Assembly: GCA_025464795.1 (NCBI GenBank)
Contig: JAODNB010000215.1
Location: 1-17,499 of the forward strand
Source: Frankiales bacterium
GTDB lineage: Bacteria > Actinomycetota > Actinomycetes > Mycobacteriales > SCTD01
Direction: 5' to 3'
DNA: 17,499 bases
Shown: positions 1 to 7,746 of the stretch, piece after piece
Layout: every line of letters begins with the position of its first letter
Position numbering within the stretch: the first letter of the stretch is position 1
Translations under genes and position numbers: made by a program
The notes under the pieces: model-generated
What the model was told of the DNA's origin: nothing
Database searches by the model: none
What the model saw: only the letters and a program-made list of their open reading frames with translations

Positions 1-775
1 CTGGCCCGTGCCGCTCCGCGACCGGGTGCCGGTCAACGCCACCGTCCCTGCCGTCGCCGCCGCGGAGGTCGGCGCCGTGCTCGACCGCTTCCCCGGATGC
101 ACCACCGCGAAGGTCAAGGTGGCGCAACCGGGTCAGTCGCTGCAGGACGACGTCGACCGCGTAGCGGCCGTCAGGCAGGTGATGGGGCCGGACGCGCGGA
201 TCCGGGTCGACGCCAATGCTGCGTGGACCGTCGAGCAGGCCCTCGTGGCGATCGCCGCTCTCGAGGGCCTCGGCCTGGAGTACGTCGAGCAGCCCTGCGC
301 CACTGTGGACGAGCTCGCGCAGGTGCGCCGTAGGACCGACGTGCGCATCGCGGCCGACGAGAGCGTGCGCAAGGCGTCGGACCCGCTGCTCGTCGCTCGG
401 CGGGGCGCGGCCGACGTGATCGTGGTCAAGGTGGCGCCACTGGGTGGAGTAGCGCCGGCGCTGCGCATCGCGCAGGAGTGCGGACTGCCCGTCGTCGTCT
501 CGAGTGCCCTCGACACCTCGGTCGGCATCAGCGCCGGTGTTGCTCTTGCCGCCGCGCTCCCCGAGCTGCCCTTCGCCTGCGGCCTCGCGACGACCTCCTT
601 GCTCGCCGGTGACGTCATCGCCGACTCGCTGGACGGTTCCGGTGGCTCGATCCTTAGCGGACGGGTGGTCCCTGAGCCCCAGTTGCTGGCAGAGCACCGG
701 GCAGCTGCTGATCGGCAGCTGTGGTGGCGGGAGCGGCTCTCTCGCTGCCTCGAGGTGCTTGGATCGGCCCCGTGA
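1..775 (+). CDS. menC: o-Succinylbenzoate synthase MenC (5'-truncated by window edge)
   Basis: Enolase-superfamily enzyme that dehydrates SHCHC to o-succinylbenzoate in the cytoplasmic classical menaquinone pathway. The reading frame is open from base 2, so the N-terminal capping domain starts outside the window; the GTG at 8 is internal, not a start. The barrel motifs appear in family order: the Lys pair in AKVKVA (about 106-123), the metal Asp in RVDANAAW, the metal Glu in VEQP, the metal Asp in AADES, and the Lys of VVKVAPLGG. All catalytic positions are therefore present. The stop TGA (773-775) overlaps the GTG start of menD by four bases, so the two are probably cotranscribed and coupled. 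The family also contains N-acylamino acid racemases, but the tight link to menD makes MenC by far the best reading. Confidence 0.93.
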   Translation, partial: WPVPLRDRVPVNATVPAVAAAEVGAVLDRFPGCTTAKVKVAQPGQSLQDDVDRVAAVRQVMGPDARIRVDANAAWTVEQALVAIAALEGLGLEYVEQPCATVDELAQVRRRTDVRIAADESVRKASDPLLVARRGAADVIVVKVAPLGGVAPALRIAQECGLPVVVSSALDTSVGISAGVALAAALPELPFACGLATTSLLAGDVIADSLDGSGGSILSGRVVPEPQLLAEHRAAADRQLWWRERLSRCLEVLGSAP

Positions 776-2379
776 ACCCCGCCACCGCCCTCGCGCGCAC
801 CCTCGTCGACGAGCTGGTGCGCGGGGGCGTCACGGACGCGGTCCTGGCGCCCGGCTCCCGGTCCGCCCCGCTGGCGTTCGCGCTGCACGAGGCCGACGCC
901 TCAGGTCGGCTGCGCCTGCACGTGCGCATCGACGAGCGGTCAGCGGCCTTCCTCGCCCTCGGGCTGGCGAGGGAGAGCGGTAAGGCTGTCCCGGTCGTCA
1001 CGACCTCCGGGACGGCAACCGCCAACCTGCACCCGGCTGTCCTTGAGGCGTCGTACGGGCACGTGCCGCTCCTGGTCCTCACCGCCGACCGACCGCCCGA
1101 GCTGCGCGGGACCGGCTCGAACCAGACGATCGACCAGATCAAGCTGTACGGCGGCGCGGTGCGGCTGTTCGTCGAGGTCGGCGCTCCGGAGCTCGGCCAG
1201 GGCTCCCACTGGCGCTCGCTCACCTGCAGGGCGCTGTCGGCCGCGCTCGGAGACAGGGGAGCCGCACCGGGCCCGGTCCACCTCAACCTTGCCTTTCGGG
1301 AGCCGCTGGTCCCCGACAGCACCCCGGCGGAGCCGGGGAGGCCCGACGGCGAAGCCTGGACGACGCGGCAGCGCGCGGTCCACGAGCGGCCCGTCGACGA
1401 CCTGCCCGCCCGTACTGCAGTGGTCATCGGCGACGCCGGCGCGAGGCAGGTCCAGGAGGCCTACGAGCTCGCGGCCGCGCGTGGCTTCCCCGTGGTGGCC
1501 GAGCCGACCGCGGGTGGAGGCCCGAACGCGGTCCCTGCCGCCGAGCTGCTGCTCGGCAGCGGCTGGACGAACGTGCCCGACCGCGTGCTCGTGGTCGGCC
1601 GGCCGACTCTCAGCCGCGCCGTGGGTCGGCTCGTCGCGTCCGCCCCGGTGGACGTGGTGGGAGCCTGGACGGGGTCGATGGCCCATCGTGTGCTGGCGGA
1701 AGTCCCTTGTGGCGCAGGGGATCTCGACCCGACCTGGCTACCCAGCTGGCTCGAGGCCGGGAGGGTGGCCCAGGACGCCGGGGACGCCCAGCTGACCGGC
1801 CTTGACGAGCCGTCGGTCGCTCGAGCGGTCGTCGCCTCAGCAGGCAGTCTGCTCGTGGTGGGCTCCTCCAAGCCCGTGCGGGACTTGTTCGTCGCGGGCA
1901 CCAAGCAGGGCCTCAGGGTGCTCGCGAACCGTGGCGTCGCAGGCATCGACGGCATGGTCTCGACAGCGCTCGGGGCGGCGCTGGCACACGGCCGGCAGGC
2001 CTTCGCACTGCTGGGTGACCTGACCTTCCTGCACGACAGCAACGGGCTCATCATCGGGCCGGACGAGCCGCGACCAGACCTGACGATCGTCGTGGTGAAC
2101 AACGACGGCGGGGCGATCTTCGGACTGCTGGAGCAGGGCGCGCCCGAGCACGAAGCGGCGTTCGAGCGGGTCTTCGGCACGCCCCATGGTGTTGACCTCG
2201 GTGCGCTGTGCGCGGCGAGCGGGACGTCGTACGCGCTGGCCACCTCGCGAGCCGAGCTGGAGGCCGCGCTCGTCCTGCGGGGAGGGGTACGCGTGGTCGA
2301 GGTGCGCACCGATCGGCACGACGCGATCGACGTGGACCGTCGGATGAGGGCCGCGGTGCAGGCGGCGCTCAGGCCGTGA
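772..2379 (+). CDS. menD: SEPHCHC synthase MenD (thiamine diphosphate-dependent)
   Basis: Catalyses the ThDP-dependent decarboxylation of 2-oxoglutarate and its addition to isochorismate, the committed step of classical menaquinone synthesis. The protein is 535 residues if it starts at GTG 772, giving the MenD-like N-terminus VNPATALARTLVDELVRGGV; the frame stays open further upstream to 721, but that part lies inside menC and looks non-native. Visible features are APGSRSAPL (26-34), the ThDP-activating Glu of RIDERSAAF (E55), TSGTATANLHPAV, TADRPPELRGTGSNQTIDQ-type conserved segments, and the metal/ThDP motif GDLTFLHD (415-422) followed by NNDGG (443-447). A weak GAGGTG Shine-Dalgarno lies at 752-757, so coupling to menC through the GTGA overlap probably matters. 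The 3' end overlaps the convergent menF by 11 bp. Confidence 0.95.
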   Translation: MNPATALARTLVDELVRGGVTDAVLAPGSRSAPLAFALHEADASGRLRLHVRIDERSAAFLALGLARESGKAVPVVTTSGTATANLHPAVLEASYGHVPLLVLTADRPPELRGTGSNQTIDQIKLYGGAVRLFVEVGAPELGQGSHWRSLTCRALSAALGDRGAAPGPVHLNLAFREPLVPDSTPAEPGRPDGEAWTTRQRAVHERPVDDLPARTAVVIGDAGARQVQEAYELAAARGFPVVAEPTAGGGPNAVPAAELLLGSGWTNVPDRVLVVGRPTLSRAVGRLVASAPVDVVGAWTGSMAHRVLAEVPCGAGDLDPTWLPSWLEAGRVAQDAGDAQLTGLDEPSVARAVVASAGSLLVVGSSKPVRDLFVAGTKQGLRVLANRGVAGIDGMVSTALGAALAHGRQAFALLGDLTFLHDSNGLIIGPDEPRPDLTIVVVNNDGGAIFGLLEQGAPEHEAAFERVFGTPHGVDLGALCAASGTSYALATSRAELEAALVLRGGVRVVEVRTDRHDAIDVDRRMRAAVQAALRP

Positions 2380-3607
2380 GCGCGTCCCGCATCGGCAGGA
2401 GCTTCGCGTTGCTCTCGGCGAGCTCGCGCTCGGGTTCGGAGCCGGCGACGATGCCGCAGCCGGCGTAGAGGCGGATCAGGCTCGGGTCGGCCGGGTCGAC
2501 CTGGCCGCAGCGCAGTGCGATGCCCCACTCGCCGTCACCGGAGGCGTCGAGCCACCCGACCGGCCCGGCGTAGCGACCACGGGACAGCCCCTCGATCTCG
2601 GTGATGAGGTCGAAAGCCACCGACGTCGGAGTGCCGCAGACGGCCGCTGAGGGGTGCAGGGAGGCGACCAGCTCCAGCGAGGTGGCGCCGTCGGAAACGG
2701 TGCCCGTCACGTCGCTGGCGAGGTGCATGAGGTTCGGCAGCGCCAGGACGAACGGCGACGCGGGCACGTCGATGGCCGTGCAGTGCAGGCTCAGGGACTC
2801 GACCACGGAGCGGACTCCGTACCCGTGCTCCTCGACGTCCTTGATGGAGCGGCTGAGGTCGTCGCTGCGCAGGAGGTCCTGGTTGGCGTCGCCGCTGCGA
2901 CGCAGGGTGCCCGCGAGGACCCGCGACGTCGCGACGCCGTCGCGCAGGCGGACGAGCATCTCAGGGGTGGCGCCGATGAGCCCATCGACGGCGAAGGTCC
3001 AGCAGCCGGCGTAGCGGTCGGCCAGTCGGGTCAGCGGCCAGCGGATGTCCCAAGGCTCGCCGTTGCGCGCCTCGACCTCCCGTGCCAGCACGACCTTGCC
3101 GACCTCGCCTCCCTCGATGCGCCGCACGGCCTCGGCGACGATCGACCCCCAGGCGGCGCTGTCGACGGCTCCGTCGGTGAACCGCGGGTCGGTCGGGGCG
3201 GTCGGTTCGCTTCCGCCGCCGAGCGGCGGCATCGGGACGCCCACGGTCGTGAGCCACCAGGTGCCGTCCCGGTGGCCGACCACGACCTCGGGAACGATGA
3301 GCACCGAGGTGGTCGTGTCGGCGTCGAAGGCGAACGAGCCGAAGGCCACCAGGCCGGTACCCGGCAGGCGAACCTCATCGCTGACGCTGGTCGCGGCTAC
3401 CTGGGTGTCCCACCAGGACTTCGCCTCGGCGAAGCGCCCAGGACCGGTCACCTCGAGCCGGGCGGCCTCGCCCCAGCCGACGATCCCCTCGCCCTCCTGG
3501 ATCCACGCCAGCGCCCCTGACCTGGGAACCAAGGAGAGCAGGGCGCCCGGCTCCGGGATGCGGACCGTCGACACCCTGAGCAGGTCTACGGAGGGCGCGG
3601 TGAGCAC
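2369..3607 (-). CDS. menF: Isochorismate synthase MenF
   Basis: Chorismate-binding enzyme of 412 residues that converts chorismate to isochorismate, the entry step to menaquinone. The C-terminal catalytic domain shows GKVVLAR with the water-activating Lys (K171), GATPEMLVR (212-220), VLAGTLRRSGD, the Ser/Lys/Asp-Glu-Glu-His block near 254-261, HLASDVTG (295-302), LHPSAAVCGTP (317-327), SRGRYAGPVGW, DGEWGIALRC (358-367) and the YAGCGIVAGSEPERE tail. The roughly 150-residue N-terminal half is less conserved, as usual. A siderophore or salicylate synthase is the main alternative, but menD and menC adjoin it. The start is GTG at 3607-3605. A GGGAG lies only one base upstream, too close to act as a ribosome site, while a -10 box sits six bases upstream, which suggests a leaderless message. 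It is divergent from the transporter operon. Confidence 0.93.
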   Translation of the reverse strand: MLTAPSVDLLRVSTVRIPEPGALLSLVPRSGALAWIQEGEGIVGWGEAARLEVTGPGRFAEAKSWWDTQVAATSVSDEVRLPGTGLVAFGSFAFDADTTTSVLIVPEVVVGHRDGTWWLTTVGVPMPPLGGGSEPTAPTDPRFTDGAVDSAAWGSIVAEAVRRIEGGEVGKVVLAREVEARNGEPWDIRWPLTRLADRYAGCWTFAVDGLIGATPEMLVRLRDGVATSRVLAGTLRRSGDANQDLLRSDDLSRSIKDVEEHGYGVRSVVESLSLHCTAIDVPASPFVLALPNLMHLASDVTGTVSDGATSLELVASLHPSAAVCGTPTSVAFDLITEIEGLSRGRYAGPVGWLDASGDGEWGIALRCGQVDPADPSLIRLYAGCGIVAGSEPERELAESNAKLLPMRDALTA

Positions 3608-3619
3608 GCTCCCATCGTA
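3608..3619 (-). promoter_or_regulatory. Predicted menF promoter -10 box, leaderless type
   Basis: Read on the - strand, TACGAT (complement of 3619-3614) fits the actinobacterial TANNNT -10 consensus. It is followed by the six bases GGGAGC and then the menF GTG. RNA would start at or within a base or two of the start codon. A weak -35 candidate, GTCACC (complement of 3643-3638), lies 18 bp upstream and matches TTGACA at three of six positions. Confidence 0.45.
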
Positions 3620-3638
3620 AGCGGAGCGCTCGCCTCGG

Positions 3639-3682
3639 GTGACGGTCTGACAGCGGACCGGTCACGATGGCGTCACGTGACT
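3639..3682. promoter_or_regulatory. Candidate operator: 11-bp phased repeats in the divergent region
   Basis: In the 133-bp region between menF and the transporter genes, hexamers GTGACG (3639), ACAGCG (3650), GTCACG (3661) and GTCACG (3672) lie at exact 11-bp spacing, one helical turn. Three of the four share GT.ACG and all share CG at positions 5-6. The last belongs to a perfect 10-bp palindrome, GTCACGTGAC (3672-3681). A second palindrome, GACCGGTC, lies at 3656-3663. The first repeat overlaps the weak menF -35. This could be a site for a response regulator or dimeric repressor, but I cannot name the protein. I found no convincing -10 for the transporter gene here. Confidence 0.35.
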
Positions 3683-3740
3683 GGACGATCCGGGGCGGCG
3701 CCCGCGAGGGTCTGCCGAGCGACCATCCCGAGGAGCGGAC

Positions 3741-6416
3741 GTGCAGCTGCTGTGGCGTGCCTTGCGCTGGCGCGCTGCCGCCTCCGTCGCGACCGCACTG
3801 CTGAGCGCCGTCACCGTCCTCGGGGCCGTCCTCGGACCGCTCTGGACCCGAGCAGGGAGCGAGTCGGTCCTGCGCGACACCCTGACAGAGGCGGGGCCGG
3901 AGCAGAACGCTGCCTTCGGTGAGGTGCTCGGGCTTCCCACGAGATCGGCCCTGGCCGACCTGACCGACCTGATGACGCAGCAGGACCTGCCCTTCCACGG
4001 GCCGGTGATCCAGGGGCTCAAGCTGATCTCGGACATGCGCGTGCCCGGCTCCTTCACCCCTTACCGGTCCGCGCTGCTCTACCGACAGGGCTTCTGCCAG
4101 CAGGTGACGCTGGTCAGCGGCCGCTGCCCGGAGCGGGCGGGTGAGGTGCTCGTGCACCGCACGGCCTCGACCCGGATGGCGCTCGGCGGCGAGCTCCACA
4201 TCGATGCCACGGTGAAGGGCGAGCGCGGCTCCAATCCCGACGTCCCCCTGCAGGAGACCGTGGTCGGGGTCTACCTCCCGAAGGACCAGTCGTCGCTCTA
4301 CTGGACCGGGGAGGGCGAGACGGCGTTCCTGTCGTACGGGGCGTCAGAGTTCGGGTTGGCGCCGATCCCTGAGCGGGTCCCTGCGACGCTCACTGTGCCC
4401 GAGACCTTCGAGCGGGCCGCTGCCGACGTGACCGCCGGTGACCGCGTGCTCGGCTACGCGACGGCGACACGACTCGCGGACGTGTCCTCGGTGCGGCTGA
4501 AGGACGTGCCCGTCCTGCGCGACAAGGTGAGGGCGGCCCAGGCTCGGGTCGCGCTGCACACGTCCAACGCCTCGATGTACGCGCTGCGCGACAACCTGAC
4601 CGACCAGTTCGACAAGGCCCAGCTGCAGGGCCGGTCGCTCGGGCGGGCCAGCACGGTCGTGCTGGCCCAGCTGGTGCTGCTGGCGGGGGTGGTGCTCCTG
4701 CTGGTCGTCGGGGGGTCGGCGACGGCGCGTGCCCCTGAGGTGGCCGCGGCGCGGCTGAGGGGCCTCCGTACCAGGACCGTCGTCGGTCTTGCCGTAGCCG
4801 AACCGCTCGTCCTGGTAGCAGCAGGCGCGCCGGTCGGAGGGCTGCTCGCGCTCGTGACGGTCAAGGTGATGGCCGCCGTCAAGCTGGTGCCCGGCACGCC
4901 GGTCGCCTTGCCCAGCAGTGCCCTGCTGACGCTGCTCGTCGCTGCGGGGGCGCTGCTGCTCGCCGTCCTGCTGGTGTGCGCCCGCGAGCTCGGCAAGCCT
5001 GTGCTGGAGCTCTGGCAGCGGACGTCGAAGGCGCCTTCTCGCGGCGCCCTCGGCCTCGACGGCCTGCTCGTCGCGGCTGGTGTCGGCGCGGCCCTTGGAT
5101 GCCTCAACGGTCCTCAGCCCTGGGTCCTGCTCACCCCGGTCCCGGTGTCGCTGGTCATCGCACTGGTCGGGCTCCGCCTGCTCCCGGTCGTCTGCGTGCC
5201 GGCGCTCAGGCGCACGAGAGGACGGCGGCGCATGGCTCGGTTCCTCGCCGTGCGTCAGCTCGTCCGGCGGCGCGAAGGCGCCTTGCTGGCCGGTCTGCTC
5301 GTCGTGGCCTTCGGGCTCGCTGCCACCGCGACAACGGCCTGGTCGGTAGCCAACCGTGCCGCCGTCGTCCGAGGGGACACTGAGGTGGGCGCCGGTCAGG
5401 TCCTCTACGTGGGTGCTGACGCGAAGCACCCGGGCCTGGACCTGCGAGAGGTGGTCCGCTCGGTCGACCCGACGGGCACAAAGGCCATGGCGGTGCTGGA
5501 GTACCTGCCCTTCTCGGGGGAGCCCGGCGGCAGGTTCCTCGCCGTCGACAGCCCACGGCTCAGTGCCGTGGCCAGGTGGGACGAGTCCGTCGTCGGGATG
5601 CCGGTGTCGCAGGCACAGCGCATCCTGGCCACCCCGAAGGCGCAGTTCGCCACGGCCCTGGTGACCGACAAGGTCAGCGTCGACCCGTTGGCGGTCCTCG
5701 CCTCCAACACCCCCCGCGACGGGGCCGTCGTGACGTCGGTCGACGGGTTCCAGCACGCCGTCCTCATCGGGGGCACCGTGCGCAGCCTGCCGCGTGCGCT
5801 GAGCAGCGGCACGATCGTCGACTGGAGCGCGATCGCGTACCTGCCGCCCAGCTCGCTGGTGGCGCTGCCCGAGGTCTGGATGACCGGTCCCGACAAGCCC
5901 CTCCAGAAGCGCCTCACCGATCGGGGACTCATGGTCCTCAGCACCGACGTCGCGGACCGGCACCGGGAGCTGCTGGCCCGATCGGGTCCTGCCCTGGCGG
6001 TCCTGCTCTCCCTGGTGGCAGCCGGCCTCGCCCTGGTGCTGGCGGTGGCCACCACGCTGTTCTCCGTGCTCACCAGCGCCCGTCGTCGCGGTTGGGAGCT
6101 CGCTGCCCTCGGAGCGATGGGCGTGCCCGCGAGGACCCTGCGACGTGCCTCCCGAGGTGAGTCGCTGCTCCTGCTCGTCGTGGGCCTGAGCCTCGGGGTG
6201 GCCGCAGGCGCCACGGCGTGCGCGGTCACCCTGCCGCACCTGCCGCTGTTCGCCGGAGAGGGGGAGGACGTGACCGTCCCGCTCACCCCGGGGCCGGTTG
6301 CGGTGATCGTGCTGCTGCTCGTCGCCGTCGGCCTCGCCCTGGGGACCTCCTTCCTGGTCGGTCGCGTGCTGCAGCAGGCGGCCGATCCCTCTCGGCTGCG
6401 GGAGGTGCAGGCATGA
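3741..6416 (+). CDS. FtsX/MacB-type ABC transporter permease, double-module, about 10 TM
   Basis: Membrane protein of 891 residues. Predicted layout: TM1 (13-33), a large extracytoplasmic domain (about 35-300), three TM helices (304-325, 346-374, 392-413), two linking helices (about 439-456 and 461-488), a second TM start (512-534), a second extracytoplasmic domain (about 535-745) and three final helices (748-778, 807-830, 852-874). This is two FtsX-like modules fused in one chain, so one polypeptide may supply both halves of a type VII (mechanotransmission) ABC system. Cys119 and Cys129 in the first outer domain (QGFC...GRCP) could form a disulfide. The start GTG 3741 has GAGGAG at 3730-3735, five bases upstream. 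The stop overlaps the next ATPase gene as ATGA. Such systems export lipids, peptides or drugs, or drive envelope remodelling; the substrate here is unknown. Confidence 0.85.
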   Translation: MQLLWRALRWRAAASVATALLSAVTVLGAVLGPLWTRAGSESVLRDTLTEAGPEQNAAFGEVLGLPTRSALADLTDLMTQQDLPFHGPVIQGLKLISDMRVPGSFTPYRSALLYRQGFCQQVTLVSGRCPERAGEVLVHRTASTRMALGGELHIDATVKGERGSNPDVPLQETVVGVYLPKDQSSLYWTGEGETAFLSYGASEFGLAPIPERVPATLTVPETFERAAADVTAGDRVLGYATATRLADVSSVRLKDVPVLRDKVRAAQARVALHTSNASMYALRDNLTDQFDKAQLQGRSLGRASTVVLAQLVLLAGVVLLLVVGGSATARAPEVAAARLRGLRTRTVVGLAVAEPLVLVAAGAPVGGLLALVTVKVMAAVKLVPGTPVALPSSALLTLLVAAGALLLAVLLVCARELGKPVLELWQRTSKAPSRGALGLDGLLVAAGVGAALGCLNGPQPWVLLTPVPVSLVIALVGLRLLPVVCVPALRRTRGRRRMARFLAVRQLVRRREGALLAGLLVVAFGLAATATTAWSVANRAAVVRGDTEVGAGQVLYVGADAKHPGLDLREVVRSVDPTGTKAMAVLEYLPFSGEPGGRFLAVDSPRLSAVARWDESVVGMPVSQAQRILATPKAQFATALVTDKVSVDPLAVLASNTPRDGAVVTSVDGFQHAVLIGGTVRSLPRALSSGTIVDWSAIAYLPPSSLVALPEVWMTGPDKPLQKRLTDRGLMVLSTDVADRHRELLARSGPALAVLLSLVAAGLALVLAVATTLFSVLTSARRRGWELAALGAMGVPARTLRRASRGESLLLLVVGLSLGVAAGATACAVTLPHLPLFAGEGEDVTVPLTPGPVAVIVLLLVAVGLALGTSFLVGRVLQQAADPSRLREVQA

Positions 6417-7087
6417 ACGGGCTGGAGCTGCGACTGCTCGACGTCACGCGGACCTACCAGGCGGACGAGCTCGTCGTCGCCCTCGACCGCGCCGACCTCG
6501 TCGTGCCGGCGGGCTCGTGCACCGCCCTGGTCGGCCCCTCCGGATCGGGCAAGTCGACGGTGCTGACCCTGCTCGCGGGCCTGCAGCGGCCCGACTCCGG
6601 CGAGGTCCACGTCGGCGACTTCGCGATGCACGCGCTTCCTCAACGCAGGCTTCAAGCCCTCCGCGCCGAGACCGTCGCGGCCGTGCTACAAGTGCCTGGC
6701 GCCGGCCTCCTTCCCTGGGCCAGCGCCCGGGAGAACCTCGCCCTGGTCCTGCGGTCGGCCGTCTGCACTCGACCTGGGCGGGAGCCGGATGAGCTGCTGT
6801 CCCGGCTCGGCCTCTCATCGGTGGCGGAGATCCCGGTGGCCCGGCTCTCGGGTGGTGAGCAGCAGCGGGTGGCACTGGCCACTGCCCTCGTCCACCGGCC
6901 CGCCGTGCTGCTGCTCGACGAGCCCACCTCTCAGCTGGACGCTCGCTCCCGCGGCGCCGCTCTGGAGCTGCTCGACGAGATCCGTCGGGAGGAGCACGCC
7001 ACCCTCGTGATCGCGACGCACGACGAGGAGGTGGCTGCGGTGGCCGACGCGGTCGTCAGGGTCCGCGAAGGGCGGCTGGTCGCATGA
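6413..7087 (+). CDS. ABC transporter ATP-binding protein (LolD/MacB/FtsE family), first of a pair
   Basis: Cytoplasmic ATPase of 224 residues that should power the permease encoded just upstream. Motifs: Walker A GPSGSGKST (41-49), Q-loop Gln93 in VLQVPGAGLLP, signature LSGGEQQR (145-152), Walker B AVLLLDEP (164-171), D-loop SQLD and H-loop His203 in IATHDEE. All catalytic residues are present. The ATG at 6413 is chosen because it forms an ATGA overlap with the permease stop and has GGAGGT at 6401-6406, six bases upstream; the frame is open further upstream but that stretch lies inside the permease gene. Its stop overlaps the next ATPase gene in the same ATGA manner. The Q-loop neighbourhood differs from the second ATPase (VPGAGLLPW versus GLGLLPM), so the two are not a recent duplication. 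Confidence 0.92.
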   Translation: MNGLELRLLDVTRTYQADELVVALDRADLVVPAGSCTALVGPSGSGKSTVLTLLAGLQRPDSGEVHVGDFAMHALPQRRLQALRAETVAAVLQVPGAGLLPWASARENLALVLRSAVCTRPGREPDELLSRLGLSSVAEIPVARLSGGEQQRVALATALVHRPAVLLLDEPTSQLDARSRGAALELLDEIRREEHATLVIATHDEEVAAVADAVVRVREGRLVA

Positions 7088-7734
7088 CGCTCCTCGTCGT
7101 CCAGGAGGTGTCCGTGGCGTTCGGGAGCCGTGTTGTCCTGCAGGACGTGTCCTTCACGATGAGCGCCGGCGAGCTCGTCGCGCTGCAAGGCCCGTCCGGG
7201 TCGGGCAAGTCGTGCCTGCTGGCCGTGATCGGCGGCCTCCAGACGCCGGACTCCGGGTCCGTCACCCTCGACGGCGCACCCGTGCTCCTGGGTGATGACG
7301 CCCAGCGCCGCCAGGTCGGGTTGATGCTGCAGGGCCTCGGGTTGCTGCCCATGCTCACGGCAGCCGAGAACATCGAGGTCCCCTTGCAGGTGGCGGACGG
7401 CACCCTGTCGCCGACCGAGGTCATCGCCTCGTCCTCAGCAGCGCTGGCCCGCGTCGGCCTCGAGGACCGGTCGGACCGGCTCGTGGAGGAGCTCTCCGGG
7501 GGCCAGCGGCAGCGCGTCGCCCTCGCCCGCGCCGTCGTGCACTCCCCGGCCCTCGTGCTGGCAGACGAACCCACGTCGGCGCTGGACGGCTCGCTGCGCA
7601 CGCTCGCCGTGGAGCTGCTGCGCGCCGAGGCCGACCGCGGAGCCGGCGTGATCGTGGCCACTCACGACCCCGCCGTCGTCGGCTGGGCCGACCGCGTGCT
7701 CCTGCTCCACGACGGCGCCCTCGTCGAGGGCTGA
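7084..7734 (+). CDS. ABC transporter ATP-binding protein (LolD/MacB/FtsE family), second of a pair
   Basis: Cytoplasmic ATPase of 216 residues. Motifs: Walker A GPSGSGKS (36-43, followed by Cys where Thr is usual), Q-loop Gln83 in LMLQGLGLLP, signature LSGGQRQR (137-144), Walker B ALVLADEP (156-163), D-loop SALD and H-loop His194 in VATHD. It looks fully competent for hydrolysis. The start ATG 7084 overlaps the previous stop (ATGA). A weak GAAGGG lies 11 bases upstream, so translation is probably coupled. Three genes in tight overlap, one double-module permease and two distinct ATPases, suggest a heterodimeric nucleotide-binding pair on one permease. Alternatively, one ATPase serves a permease encoded elsewhere. 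Confidence 0.92.
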   Translation: MTLLVVQEVSVAFGSRVVLQDVSFTMSAGELVALQGPSGSGKSCLLAVIGGLQTPDSGSVTLDGAPVLLGDDAQRRQVGLMLQGLGLLPMLTAAENIEVPLQVADGTLSPTEVIASSSAALARVGLEDRSDRLVEELSGGQRQRVALARAVVHSPALVLADEPTSALDGSLRTLAVELLRAEADRGAGVIVATHDPAVVGWADRVLLLHDGALVEG

Positions 7735-7746
7735 GACCCTCTGCGC

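Noticed and set aside
721..771. Upstream extension of menD to the GTG at 721
   Set aside because: The added 17 residues overlap menC by 55 bases and do not resemble the start of MenD. The GTG at 772 with a GTGA overlap fits the family and the local style.
3647..3652. CTGACA as a -35 box for the transporter operon
   Set aside because: It matches TTGACA at five of six positions, but no TANNNT lies 15-19 bp downstream.
4344..6239. Long open frame of 631 codons on the - strand opposite the permease
   Set aside because: It is a GC-bias shadow of the permease gene. The peptide is rich in His, Gln, Arg and Gly, with no recognisable domain, while the + strand has clear TM and FtsX features.
6218..6412. 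Upstream extension of the first ATPase gene
   Set aside because: The extra 65 residues are Arg/Ala/Gly-rich and lie in the permease gene. The ATG at 6413 has a good ribosome site and gives a normal ATPase N-terminus.
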